Source: Bordetella parapertussis (GTDB taxonomy: Bacteria; Pseudomonadota; Gammaproteobacteria; Burkholderiales; Burkholderiaceae_B). Taken from it: a DNA stretch of 9,625 nucleotides. This document shows, piece after piece, positions 1 to 5,868 of this stretch. A program made the translations under genes and the position numbers. The notes under the pieces were generated by a model, which saw only the letters and a list, made by a program, of their open reading frames with translations, was not told the DNA's origin and ran no database searches. The DNA lies in assembly GCA_945911685.1 (NCBI GenBank), contig CAMEAW010000102.1:1-9625 (forward strand), written 5' to 3'. Each line of letters begins with the position of its first letter. Position 1 is the stretch's first letter.

Positions 1-192
1 AAGCGTTTCAGCCGCATCGCCAACTTGGGCCTGATCTACGCTGGTATTTATCTCTTGTTCACGCAACTGCACGGTTACCAGCATGACCGCCACCCCGACA
101 GCTTTCGTTTTCCTGTGCAAGAGCACCAACATGCCCACGAGGACATGGCCATTGAAAACACCACCGACGACAGTCGCAACACGCTGAAATAA
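1..192 (+). CDS. C-terminal end of an unidentified membrane protein with a His-rich tail (partial)
   Basis: An open frame runs in from the left edge and ends at TAA 190-192, giving the last 63 residues of a protein that begins outside the window. The visible part opens with a basic stretch, then a hydrophobic segment at about residues 8-22 (NLGLIYAGIYLLFTQ) that fits a last transmembrane helix. A polar tail follows that is rich in His, Asp and Glu, with seven histidines between about residues 24 and 46. Such tails are common in metal-ion transporters, so a cation transporter is a reasonable guess, but I do not recognise the family. It ends 39 bases before the secreted DUF6488-like gene on the same strand, so the two may be co-transcribed. 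Frame and stop are clear; function is not. Confidence 0.6.
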   Translation, partial: KRFSRIANLGLIYAGIYLLFTQLHGYQHDRHPDSFRFPVQEHQHAHEDMAIENTTDDSRNTLK

Positions 193-220
193 GTCAACTA
201 TCTTTTTAAACTTGTAACTC

Positions 221-226
221 AAGGAA
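221..226 (+). promoter_or_regulatory. Ribosome binding site setting a GTG start
   Basis: AAGGAA lies five bases before the GTG at 232. It supports GTG as the true start of the small secreted protein. The Met/Lys/Lys signal-peptide beginning falls exactly at this codon. Confidence 0.6.
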
Positions 227-231
227 TCATC

Positions 232-582
232 GTGAAAAAATCCATCTTTGCCGCCCTGACTCTGACCGCTGCTTTGTGGACATCTGCTGCTTTCGCCGGG
301 GAAGGCGGGAGTTGCCACTTCCATGGCAGCAAGCCTGCTGCTGAAGCCACCGTGAGTGGCTGTGCGGCTCAACGCAAAGACGCCTTAGTTAAAAGCGGCA
401 AAATTGACGTCTCTTGGTCTGCTGTCAAACTAGACAAACTCGAGTTGGTCGATGGAAAAAAGGGCAAAGAGTGGAAAGTGACCTTCAAGGACGCTGCCGC
501 CACAGACAAAACCAAGGAAACGCTGTTCATGTTTTTTACTCCCCCTGGCAACTTCATCGCGTCTAATTTCACTGGTCAATAA
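232..582 (+). CDS. Small secreted DUF6488-like protein, probable metal-related periplasmic protein
   Basis: The product is 116 residues, starting at GTG. Residues 1-22 form a clear Sec signal peptide (basic MKK, hydrophobic core, Ala-Phe-Ala cleavage site before Gly23), so the mature protein is periplasmic. Mature residues begin with a Cys28-His29-x-His31 cluster, and Cys44 follows. The rest contains VDGKKGKEWKVTF and an aromatic C-terminal stretch (LFMFFTPPGNFIASN). I recognise this overall pattern as the DUF6488 family of small proteobacterial proteins, from memory rather than a search. No biochemical role is established that I know of. The Cys/His cluster and the upstream gene with a His-rich tail suggest metal binding or delivery, which is inference. 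Gene boundaries are secure; the family name is moderately so. Confidence 0.75.
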   Translation: MKKSIFAALTLTAALWTSAAFAGEGGSCHFHGSKPAAEATVSGCAAQRKDALVKSGKIDVSWSAVKLDKLELVDGKKGKEWKVTFKDAAATDKTKETLFMFFTPPGNFIASNFTGQ

Positions 583-602
583 GCGATGAGCCCTGAGTCA
601 AC

Positions 603-639
603 GCACATGGCCCCGTCACTCACAGTCACGCCCATGTGC
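603..639. repeat. Inverted repeat downstream of the DUF6488-like gene
   Basis: GCACATGG at 603-610 is matched by CCATGTGC at 632-639, giving an 8-bp perfect stem with a 21-base loop. It sits 20 bases past the stop of the DUF6488-like gene and may end that transcript. No T-run follows, so it is not a standard intrinsic terminator. Confidence 0.35.
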
Positions 640-703
640 CACAAGATTTGTACATCACACGAGTGACTTTAGTTATTGTTTCGTATCCCTCCCGCAGACC
701 AAA

Positions 704-734
704 ACCCAAAAACCTGAGATTTAAGCACCTCAGG
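704..734 (-). terminator. Likely rho-independent terminator of the SDR/acyl-CoA synthetase transcript
   Basis: Read leftward, CCTGAG (734-729) and CTCAGG (718-713) form a six-pair stem around a ten-base loop. The stem is followed at once by a T-rich run (TTTTTGGGTTTT). It lies about 155 bases past the SDR stop. The stem is short, so efficiency is uncertain, but the T-run is correctly placed only for leftward transcription. Confidence 0.5.
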
Positions 735-887
735 CGGTTTGTGATGTTGTCACGGCTGCCCCGCCAGTAGCTATTGTTTATCCATGATTTGCTTTGCAAC
801 TGGTCTGTTGTCGCCGTCCCAACTTCAGCAACACCTTCAGCGGGGCCTGAAAGTAAGTGCCATTCGCCCTGAGGAGGAGCCTGCGAC

Positions 888-1667
888 TTAACCAGCAGAT
901 ATTCCACCATTCACGCTGATTGCTTGACCCGTCATACGGGCTGCATCCGGACTCGCAATAAAAACGATCAGTGGAGCTATATCCTTAGGCGTTACAACCC
1001 CTAAGCTTGCGCGACTCGCCGCTTTGTTAAATAGACGGGCACTGAAAGGCTGCGCAAAGATCTGGTCGTAAGTTCTCGTACCTTCTACAAGGGACGGTGT
1101 AATGCAATTTACTCTTACACCGGAACGTTTCGCTTCGAGAGCGAGGGCCTTTGAGAACATCACAATACCTGCCAGGGCGGCTCCGATCACAGTTTCGCCA
1201 GGTGTAGCTATTTTCGCCGCGTCCGACGCCACGTTCACTATCACTCCACTGCCACGGGCATACATCAACGGAATAATTAGCCTGCACGTCAGCAGTGTTG
1301 TGTTTAGACCGGAACGAACGATTGACGGAATTTCCTCCAGGGGAATCTCATGAAACAAGATTGCCGTGCGATCATGACCCGCCGAGTTGACAAGCACATC
1401 AATGTGCCCGAACAGGCGTGTAATCTCGAAAACCAGCCTTTCGACCTCGCTGGGATTTGTCGCATCGGCAGCAACGAATACGACGCTCACGCCAGGCTTG
1501 GCAGCTTCCACTTTCCGCCGCGCTAACTCCCCACGCTCAGGATCTCGCCCTATCAGCGCAACCTTAGGTGCTCCTGCCCTCGCGAATTGAATGGCGGTTT
1601 CTAATCCTATCCCCGATGTACCCCCGATGATGAGCACATTCGAGTCGGCAATAGCGGTTGCCTCCAT
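888..1667 (-). CDS. SDR-family protein lacking the catalytic Tyr and Lys
   Basis: The product is 259 residues, a normal length for a classical short-chain dehydrogenase/reductase. Visible SDR features are the nucleotide-binding glycine motif GGTSGIG (15-21), Asp69 in the AADAT segment, NSAG (94-97) in place of NNAG, Asn122, Ser148 in NVASDAAK, and an ordinary C-terminal MTGQAISVNGG segment. The catalytic YxxxK motif should fall thirteen residues after Ser148. There the protein reads I161-GAA-L165, so both Tyr and Lys are replaced, which I confirmed on the codons (ATC and CTG). A normal dehydrogenase reaction is therefore unlikely. It may bind NAD(P) or a CoA ligand without redox chemistry, or do another reaction. 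The ATG sits three bases after the synthetase stop with only a weak AAGAAG upstream, so translation is probably coupled. Confidence 0.88.
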   Translation of the reverse strand: MEATAIADSNVLIIGGTSGIGLETAIQFARAGAPKVALIGRDPERGELARRKVEAAKPGVSVVFVAADATNPSEVERLVFEITRLFGHIDVLVNSAGHDRTAILFHEIPLEEIPSIVRSGLNTTLLTCRLIIPLMYARGSGVIVNVASDAAKIATPGETVIGAALAGIVMFSKALALEAKRSGVRVNCITPSLVEGTRTYDQIFAQPFSARLFNKAASRASLGVVTPKDIAPLIVFIASPDAARMTGQAISVNGGISAG

Positions 1668-1670
1668 GCT

Positions 1671-3278
1671 TTACTTCTTGGCGGGCGCAACACGCCCTAC
1701 GTCTTTAATGCCACCCGCAAAATCCGCACCTGCGGCTTCGCCCAAAAGGATGTCGGCCCATTTCTCGATTTCGTGCCGTAGAATCTTTCCAGTAACGCTG
1801 CGCGGAAGCCTTGATTCTTCAACAAAGAGAACGTCTTTGGGCCGTTTGTAGCCAGCAAGCTCTTGGCGGCAGATCTCAATTACTTCCGCGCTTGTGAGGT
1901 GAATGTCCGCTGGCACGACGACGGCGACAGGGACCTCACCCCAGCGCTCATCAGGGCGTCGAACAACCACGGCATCGCGCACTCTCGGACTCGCGAGCAG
2001 CACGCGCTCGATCTCGGCCGGATAAACATTTTCCCCGCCTGACTTAATCATGTACTTTGCCCGGTCAGTAAAATTTAGGTGGCCGTCAGACGTCCGAGTA
2101 AACATATCACCCATGTGGAACCAGCCACCACGGAATTCTACATCGTTTACAGCGGGAGCGTTCCAGTAGCCACTGAACAAGGTTGGACCACGGAACGCAA
2201 GCTCTCCGGGACGATCATCAGCCACATCGTTTCCCTCAACGTCAACTAGTCGGATTTCGCAAAGCTTGTTCAGTTGCTTTGCAAGCGACGTCGGAACTGT
2301 ACCAACTGGAATTTTTCCAGCGGAGGCGGGCGGAAGGCCAGTTTCCGTAGACCCGAAAGTGTTTGCAAAAGGAGCTTGAAGGAGTGCCGTTAGTTCTGCT
2401 ATTTGTTGCCGCGGCAGCAAATCTGCCATAACGCCAACTAGCTTTATGCCTTTGGGCACGATTCGTCGATCGCGCAATGCACTGAGAAGCACCTCGCTCA
2501 TGCCTGGCATTACAATGAGCCACCATTGCTTTCTATTTTCTATTTCATATACCAGCTTCTCTAGATCAAAGCCGTCGACTATGACCGCCGTACCGCCAAG
2601 ACAGATCACGTGAATGCATTGCTCGGTAGAGACCATGTGAAACATAGGCGGCCACGCTACAAAGGCGTCGCCGGGTGCTAGGCCGAAGTCGAGAGTGTTT
2701 ACGAGCATCCGCGCAATTTCTGCTCGGTGACTCATCAGTGCAGCTTTTGGGCGCCCAGTGGTACCGCTCGTATATATGATAAGTAGACCGTCTTCCGGAT
2801 CGACGGCAATTTCAGGCTCGTCTGAGGCGCTTAGGTCGAGTTCCTGTTCGTAGCTAATACCGAATTCGTACAGCAGCGTCCGGCGACTGTCGTAAATCCC
2901 TTTCAAGCTAGCGTGGAAGCGTCCCGATGCAAAAGCGATTTTCGGTGCCACCAGTTCAACACAGTAACCGAGCTCGGCAGGCGCTAGGCGCCAGTTAAGC
3001 GCGCAGAGGATAGCACCCAGTTTCGCCGCAGCAAACACCAACTCAAGATACTCGGCGCGATTCTCCGAACACACCGCAATCCGATCTCCGTGTTTCAAGC
3101 CTCTTTTCACCAGAAGGTTTGCTATACGGTTAACTCGCAAGTTAAACTCTTTGTACGTAAGCTCTCTGTTTCCATCGACCACGGCTATATCGCTCGGCGT
3201 ACACAGAGCTTGGTTCCTCAACATCGTACCGACCGTTATTCCAGCGGCCATCCTGATATTCGTTTCACCTGAGCGCAT
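1671..3278 (-). CDS. Acyl-CoA synthetase (AMP-binding, ANL superfamily)
   Basis: This 535-residue enzyme would activate a carboxylic acid to its CoA thioester through an acyl-adenylate. With the start chosen here, the motifs are the phosphate-binding loop YTSGTTGRPKA (169-179), TFGSTETG (307-314), GWFHMGD (385-391), the hinge region from Asp405 of DRAKYMIKSGGENVYP (405-420), and the C-terminal catalytic lysine Lys498 in PRSVTGKILRHE. All core motifs are intact. The frame opens 18 codons earlier at 3332, but ATG 3278-3276 is preceded by GGAGGG nine bases upstream. ATG 3251-3249 is a second possibility. The acid specificity cannot be read; the neighbours suggest a catabolic rather than a fatty-acid housekeeping role. 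It is followed after three bases by the SDR gene. Confidence 0.93.
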   Translation of the reverse strand: MRSGETNIRMAAGITVGTMLRNQALCTPSDIAVVDGNRELTYKEFNLRVNRIANLLVKRGLKHGDRIAVCSENRAEYLELVFAAAKLGAILCALNWRLAPAELGYCVELVAPKIAFASGRFHASLKGIYDSRRTLLYEFGISYEQELDLSASDEPEIAVDPEDGLLIIYTSGTTGRPKAALMSHRAEIARMLVNTLDFGLAPGDAFVAWPPMFHMVSTEQCIHVICLGGTAVIVDGFDLEKLVYEIENRKQWWLIVMPGMSEVLLSALRDRRIVPKGIKLVGVMADLLPRQQIAELTALLQAPFANTFGSTETGLPPASAGKIPVGTVPTSLAKQLNKLCEIRLVDVEGNDVADDRPGELAFRGPTLFSGYWNAPAVNDVEFRGGWFHMGDMFTRTSDGHLNFTDRAKYMIKSGGENVYPAEIERVLLASPRVRDAVVVRRPDERWGEVPVAVVVPADIHLTSAEVIEICRQELAGYKRPKDVLFVEESRLPRSVTGKILRHEIEKWADILLGEAAGADFAGGIKDVGRVAPAKK

Positions 3279-3286
3279 GAGAGTCG

Positions 3287-3292
3287 CCCTCC
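3287..3292 (-). promoter_or_regulatory. Ribosome binding site choosing the synthetase start
   Basis: GGAGGG read leftward lies about nine bases before ATG 3278-3276. No comparable site precedes the earlier in-frame ATG at 3332, so the shorter synthetase is preferred. Confidence 0.65.
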
Positions 3293-3349
3293 ATGGTGGG
3301 TTGGAGCAAGAACTGTCTTGCGATTCGCGCACTGCGCATACGGTTAGCC

Positions 3350-3379
3350 ATTATATTTGCCCCATGAACTATGCTTCAA
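3350..3379 (-). promoter_or_regulatory. Probable sigma-70 promoter for the synthetase-SDR pair
   Basis: Read leftward, TTGAAG (3379-3374) is followed after 18 bases by a consensus TATAAT (3355-3350). Transcription would begin near 3343, about 65 bases before the synthetase start. A short palindrome, GCGCA-C-TGCGC at 3327-3337, lies just past the expected start point and could be an operator. The -35 element overlaps the stop end of the TetR-like remnant. This would let the synthetase and SDR be expressed apart from the thiolase-like/DUF35 pair. Confidence 0.5.
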
Positions 3380-3635
3380 TAAAGGTCGTCAGTTGGTGTC
3401 TACGTGCGTTAGCGATACATTCATGCAGTTCATCGCGAATAACGATAAGGCATTGGTAAGCCAGTAGTTGGGCGTTGACTGGCCGAAGACTATTCTCATT
3501 GATGTAAGCCTCAATGAGCACCGCAATATAAGCGCCCAATTGACGCTCGCGACGCTTCACCTCTTCAAACTGCCATCTGTTCAAGTGCCGTGCTTCGCTA
3601 TAACCAAGCCTAGTAGCCATCTTACGAGTCGCCAC
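3369..3635 (-). pseudogene. Headless TetR-like regulator remnant (ligand-binding part only)
   Basis: The open frame gives 88 residues from a GTG at 3635. It could be read a further ten codons up to the stop at 3668-3666, overlapping the DUF35 gene end. The pattern of a charged helix (WQFEEVKRRERQLGAYIAVLIEAYINENSLRP) followed by a second helix resembles the C-terminal ligand-binding half of TetR-family regulators. There the equivalent stretch reads roughly as a helix ending in a G-x-(L/F)-R-P-type turn. No helix-turn-helix is present, and there is no room for one before the DUF35 stop. No clear ribosome binding site precedes it. The simplest reading is a regulator that lost its DNA-binding half by deletion. 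A short real protein of unknown role is possible. The family assignment is by eye and only moderately supported. Confidence 0.4.
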
Positions 3636-3660
3636 AACATTGCCCAGCCTAAAAAATCTT

Positions 3661-4065
3661 TCAAATTATCTCCTCCCGCGCCTTTCGGAAGATAACTTTA
3701 ACTGGTGGCTCTCCCTCGTTCAACCCCGTAAGAATTGGCTCTACCTTCATCCCTATGGTCAAGCTTTCGGGCGCGGTGTCCACTAGATTAGTGATCAGGC
3801 GGACGTTGGGTGCGTCTTCAAATTCCAAGAGTGCGACCACGTAAGGCAAAGGAAGAGTGTGCACTGCATTAAAGGAATGGCGTACGACAGTCCAGGAATA
3901 AACTCGGCCTATGCCGCCAACCGGCTGCCAATGGATGTTTGCGCTTTGACAGTGGGGACAATATTTCATCGGATACCAGTGGAAGGCACCACAGCTCTTA
4001 CAATTCGGAAATGCCAGTTTTCCTAATGCAAGGTTATTGAAGAACCCTTTAAATTCGCTTTGCAT
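3661..4065 (-). CDS. DUF35 Zn-ribbon/OB-fold partner of the thiolase-like protein
   Basis: The product is 134 residues, typical for the DUF35 family. An N-terminal helix is followed by a rubredoxin-like zinc ribbon with Cys22-x2-Cys25 and Cys36-x2-Cys39. After that comes an OB-fold with the usual GIGRVYSWTVVRH start (about 51-63) and VEPILTGLNEGEPPVKVIF near the end. Proteins of this family form complexes with thiolase-superfamily enzymes, as in ChsH2(DUF35)-Ltp2 of steroid side-chain degradation, BbsA-BbsB of anaerobic toluene degradation, and archaeal acetoacetyl-CoA thiolase/HMG-CoA synthase assemblies. The partner gene ends only 19 bases upstream on the same strand, so the two products very likely form one complex. 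The DUF35 OB-fold is thought to help bind or channel the acyl-CoA. Confidence 0.9.
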   Translation of the reverse strand: MQSEFKGFFNNLALGKLAFPNCKSCGAFHWYPMKYCPHCQSANIHWQPVGGIGRVYSWTVVRHSFNAVHTLPLPYVVALLEFEDAPNVRLITNLVDTAPESLTIGMKVEPILTGLNEGEPPVKVIFRKAREEII

Positions 4066-4084
4066 GTTGGCGCTCCAGTGCTAC

Positions 4085-5233
4085 TTATCGGCTCAGAATA
4101 GTCACACCGTAGTCTGGCGGGGAGAAGCCGCCAACCAAACCTACGCGAGCGTTCGCAACCTGTGCGTTGCCGCTCTCCCCCCGAAGTTGCCGCACAGCTT
4201 CGACCATATGCTCTATTCCGAGCCGATAGCTGTACGAGAGCAACCCGCCGTGTGTGTTCACGGGCAGACGTCCACCAACTGTGATGCCCCTCTCGCGAAT
4301 AAAAGCTGCAGCTTCGCCTTTTGCGCAGAACCCAAGGTCTTCTATCTGCATAAGACATGAAATTGTGAAGCAGTCGTATATCTCAGCAAAGTCAACATCT
4401 TCAAGCGTTATCCCAGCAGCTCGCTGCGCAAATTCCGAGGCCTTGGCCGCTGCCGGCGAAATCAACAAGGACTTTCCCTGTGTAAAAACGTCATCTCCGG
4501 TGACAGCAACTCCTCCGAAGCCCACGCCGCGAACGAGAATCGGTGTCTTCCGGCAATCCTGGGCACGCTTCCGACTAGTCATGACATACGCTCCAGCCCC
4601 ATCGCTAAGAAGGCAGCAGTCTGCAGCACGAAGCGGATCAGAAATAAGCCGACTTTTGTAGTACCCCTCGCGATCAAGCGCGGTGGTCATTTGTCCCCGT
4701 CCATTGAGTAACGCGTTCGCCCGCTGTGAAATTGCAATTTCGGCAAGATCATCCTCAGTCAGCCCATATTCATGCATATAACGGCGAGTCCACAGCCCGA
4801 AGTAGCACGGCTGCGCATTGAAACCATATGGCTTTTCGAACGTCTTCTTCGCAGGATACATATCGTGAAAAGCGTAGGGGCCATCGGCGCGCGAGCCCCA
4901 ATCAACGCCGAAGTAAAACAGAACGGCGGTCGCTCGCCCGCTTTCAATGGCGTATTGCGCCAACATGGGCGCAGCGACAATACCTGCGCCTCCGTAGGAT
5001 AAGCATGCGGTAAAGTTAGGGGAGATACCGAGCTGAGCGGCCATCCAATCCTGCGGCACGGTAGATGGCATTATTCCGGCGTCGGTAATGATTCCATCTA
5101 TATCCGAGCACTGTAAGCCGGCATCTTGAATAGCGCTAAGGCTAGCTTCTAAGGTAAGTTCCCGTACGTCCTTCGTAGACCTCCGCAACGGGGCAGTCTC
5201 TCCCACTCCAACGATTGCGATAGTTGGTTCCAT
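4085..5233 (-). CDS. Thiolase-superfamily SCP2/Ltp2-like protein, probable acyl-CoA aldolase or thiolase
   Basis: The product is 382 residues, normal for lipid-transfer-protein/SCP2-type thiolases. An ATG five codons earlier (5248) is possible, but GGGAGG at 5246-5241 sits seven bases before ATG 5233-5231, and the family pattern starts there (IAIVGVGET). Visible segments are ACLSYGGAG (76-84), LSDGAGAYVM (209-218), IYDCF (285-289), NTHGG (327-331) and the end EAVRQLRGESG (345-355). In SCP2 thiolases the third of these reads HDCF and a later GHPxG supplies a second catalytic His. Here both are Tyr (Tyr286 and Tyr336). Cys77 may match the nucleophile, but the alignment there is uncertain. Ltp2-type retro-aldolases, which work with a DUF35 partner, likewise have tyrosines at these places. 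I therefore favour cleavage of a 3-hydroxyacyl-CoA, though thiolysis is not excluded. Confidence 0.9.
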   Translation of the reverse strand: MEPTIAIVGVGETAPLRRSTKDVRELTLEASLSAIQDAGLQCSDIDGIITDAGIMPSTVPQDWMAAQLGISPNFTACLSYGGAGIVAAPMLAQYAIESGRATAVLFYFGVDWGSRADGPYAFHDMYPAKKTFEKPYGFNAQPCYFGLWTRRYMHEYGLTEDDLAEIAISQRANALLNGRGQMTTALDREGYYKSRLISDPLRAADCCLLSDGAGAYVMTSRKRAQDCRKTPILVRGVGFGGVAVTGDDVFTQGKSLLISPAAAKASEFAQRAAGITLEDVDFAEIYDCFTISCLMQIEDLGFCAKGEAAAFIRERGITVGGRLPVNTHGGLLSYSYRLGIEHMVEAVRQLRGESGNAQVANARVGLVGGFSPPDYGVTILSR

Positions 5234-5240
5234 AGCAAAT

Positions 5241-5246
5241 CCTCCC
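5241..5246 (-). promoter_or_regulatory. Ribosome binding site choosing the thiolase-like start
   Basis: GGGAGG read leftward, seven bases before ATG 5233-5231, supports that start. The upstream ATG at 5248 overlaps this site and has no equivalent of its own. Confidence 0.65.
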
Positions 5247-5253
5247 ATATCAG

Positions 5254-5346
5254 TTTGTAGTAGTCAAGTAATATCGGGCAAGGTCACTCGGCCTGCGTCA
5301 ATACTGAATCACGATGCTCGGGGTTGCCCTCTAAGACCGAATTAGA
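5254..5346. promoter_or_regulatory. Divergent intergenic control region with a short palindrome
   Basis: This region separates the leftward thiolase-like gene from the rightward cupin gene. For leftward transcription, TTGCCC (5281-5276) with a 16-base spacer and TACAAA (5259-5254) is a possible promoter. TTGACG at 5301-5296 is a better -35, but its nearest -10-like GATATT (5275-5270) is 20 bases away. A palindrome, TCTAA-N7-TTAGA at 5330-5346, lies about 40 bases before the cupin start and could be an operator. All of these are weak calls by eye. Confidence 0.3.
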
Positions 5347-5388
5347 TTTTTTGCTTTCTGAGCTTAACCGTCCCAACGAGGATCCATC

Positions 5389-5805
5389 ATGACAACAGCT
5401 GTTACCCCCCACGTCGCAGAGCATGCCTCTCTGAATCCGTTGGCCTCGCGTCTGGTTGACGTAGACGCACTGCCGTGGCAAACGACGCGCTTTAAGGGCA
5501 TTGTTTATAAGCCGTTGATTTTTGATCGCGCCAGCGGTTTAGCCACCTCGTTAATGCGCATGGAGCCAGGTGCTGCTCTTCCAGATCACGAGCATGTCAT
5601 GATTGAACAAACTTGGGTGCTTGAAGGACACTTGGTTGACCAAACTGGGCCAGACGTTGGCATCGAGTGTAAAGCGGGTCAGTTTATTTGGCGCCCTGCC
5701 GGAAGCCGCCATAGCGCATGGTCGCCCAATGGTGGCTTGTTTTTGGCGATGTTTCAGATCACTCATGGGTTGTGCAACCGCATAGCATCAGCGCGACAGC
5801 AGTGA
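5389..5805 (+). CDS. Cupin-domain protein (ChrR-like), C-terminus apparently replaced
   Basis: The product is 138 residues with one cupin domain. Motif 1 gives His67-x-His69-x3-Glu73 followed by Gly80, and motif 2 gives Pro103-x-Gly105-x2-His108. The metal-binding residues are therefore all present. The text around them (PWQTTRFKGI, MRMEPGAALPDHEHV, WRPAGSRHSAWSPNGG) matches the ChrR-like cupins often found as small stand-alone metalloproteins. Their substrate is usually unknown. GAGG eight bases upstream supports ATG 5389. Homologues I recall continue after the last strand as roughly MFQ-x-PNKFF. Here, after MFQI, the last 14 residues (THGLCNRIASARQQ) look unrelated and are antisense to a lipoprotein signal peptide. 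The domain itself is complete, so the protein may still fold. Confidence 0.85.
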   Translation: MTTAVTPHVAEHASLNPLASRLVDVDALPWQTTRFKGIVYKPLIFDRASGLATSLMRMEPGAALPDHEHVMIEQTWVLEGHLVDQTGPDVGIECKAGQFIWRPAGSRHSAWSPNGGLFLAMFQITHGLCNRIASARQQ

Positions 5806-5830
5806 GTACGACGAGGTTCGTAATTTTCAT
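5759..5830 (-). CDS. Tiny lipoprotein, or the signal-peptide end of a truncated lipoprotein gene
   Basis: A 23-residue frame reads MKITNLVVLTAVALMLCGC followed by TTHE and a stop. It has a basic start, a hydrophobic core and a lipobox-like LCGC ending at Cys19, which is the layout of a bacterial lipoprotein signal peptide as in the entericidins. After lipidation only five residues would remain, shorter than known small lipoproteins. It overlaps the 3' end of the cupin gene on the opposite strand, and cupin homology stops just where this frame ends. A longer lipoprotein cut by recombination is therefore more likely than an intact gene. No Shine-Dalgarno sequence precedes the ATG, which counts against active translation. 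It starts 38 bases beyond the integrase stop, on the same strand. Confidence 0.4.
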   Translation of the reverse strand: MKITNLVVLTAVALMLCGCTTHE

Positions 5831-5868
5831 GTTGGGTTTGTGGGGCTAAGGATCTAAGAGGTGCTATG

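Larger units (their letters stand above)
583..887. other. Gene-poor interval between convergent units
   Basis: These 305 bases separate the rightward DUF6488-like gene from the end of the leftward SDR gene. I find an 8-bp inverted repeat (603-639) and a probable leftward terminator (704-734). A leftward ORF covering 626-910 can be drawn, but it overlaps the SDR end, has no recognisable protein pattern, and is not called. Nothing in the interval resembles the tRNA-Ser 3' end that would mark the far edge of the island. Confidence 0.5.

Noticed and set aside
626..910. A 94-residue leftward ORF downstream of the SDR gene
   Set aside because: It overlaps the SDR end in another frame, has no recognisable family pattern or ribosome site, and covers the probable terminator.
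3279..3332. A longer acyl-CoA synthetase starting at 3332
   Set aside because: The extra 18 residues are polar and unlike the family, and the good ribosome site serves the ATG at 3278.
3151..3459. A 102-residue rightward ORF across the synthetase start
   Set aside because: It covers the promoter and start of the synthetase on the other strand and has no recognisable pattern.
4254..4661. A 135-residue rightward ORF inside the thiolase-like gene
   Set aside because: It is the opposite-strand shadow of a well-conserved coding frame and has no family pattern.
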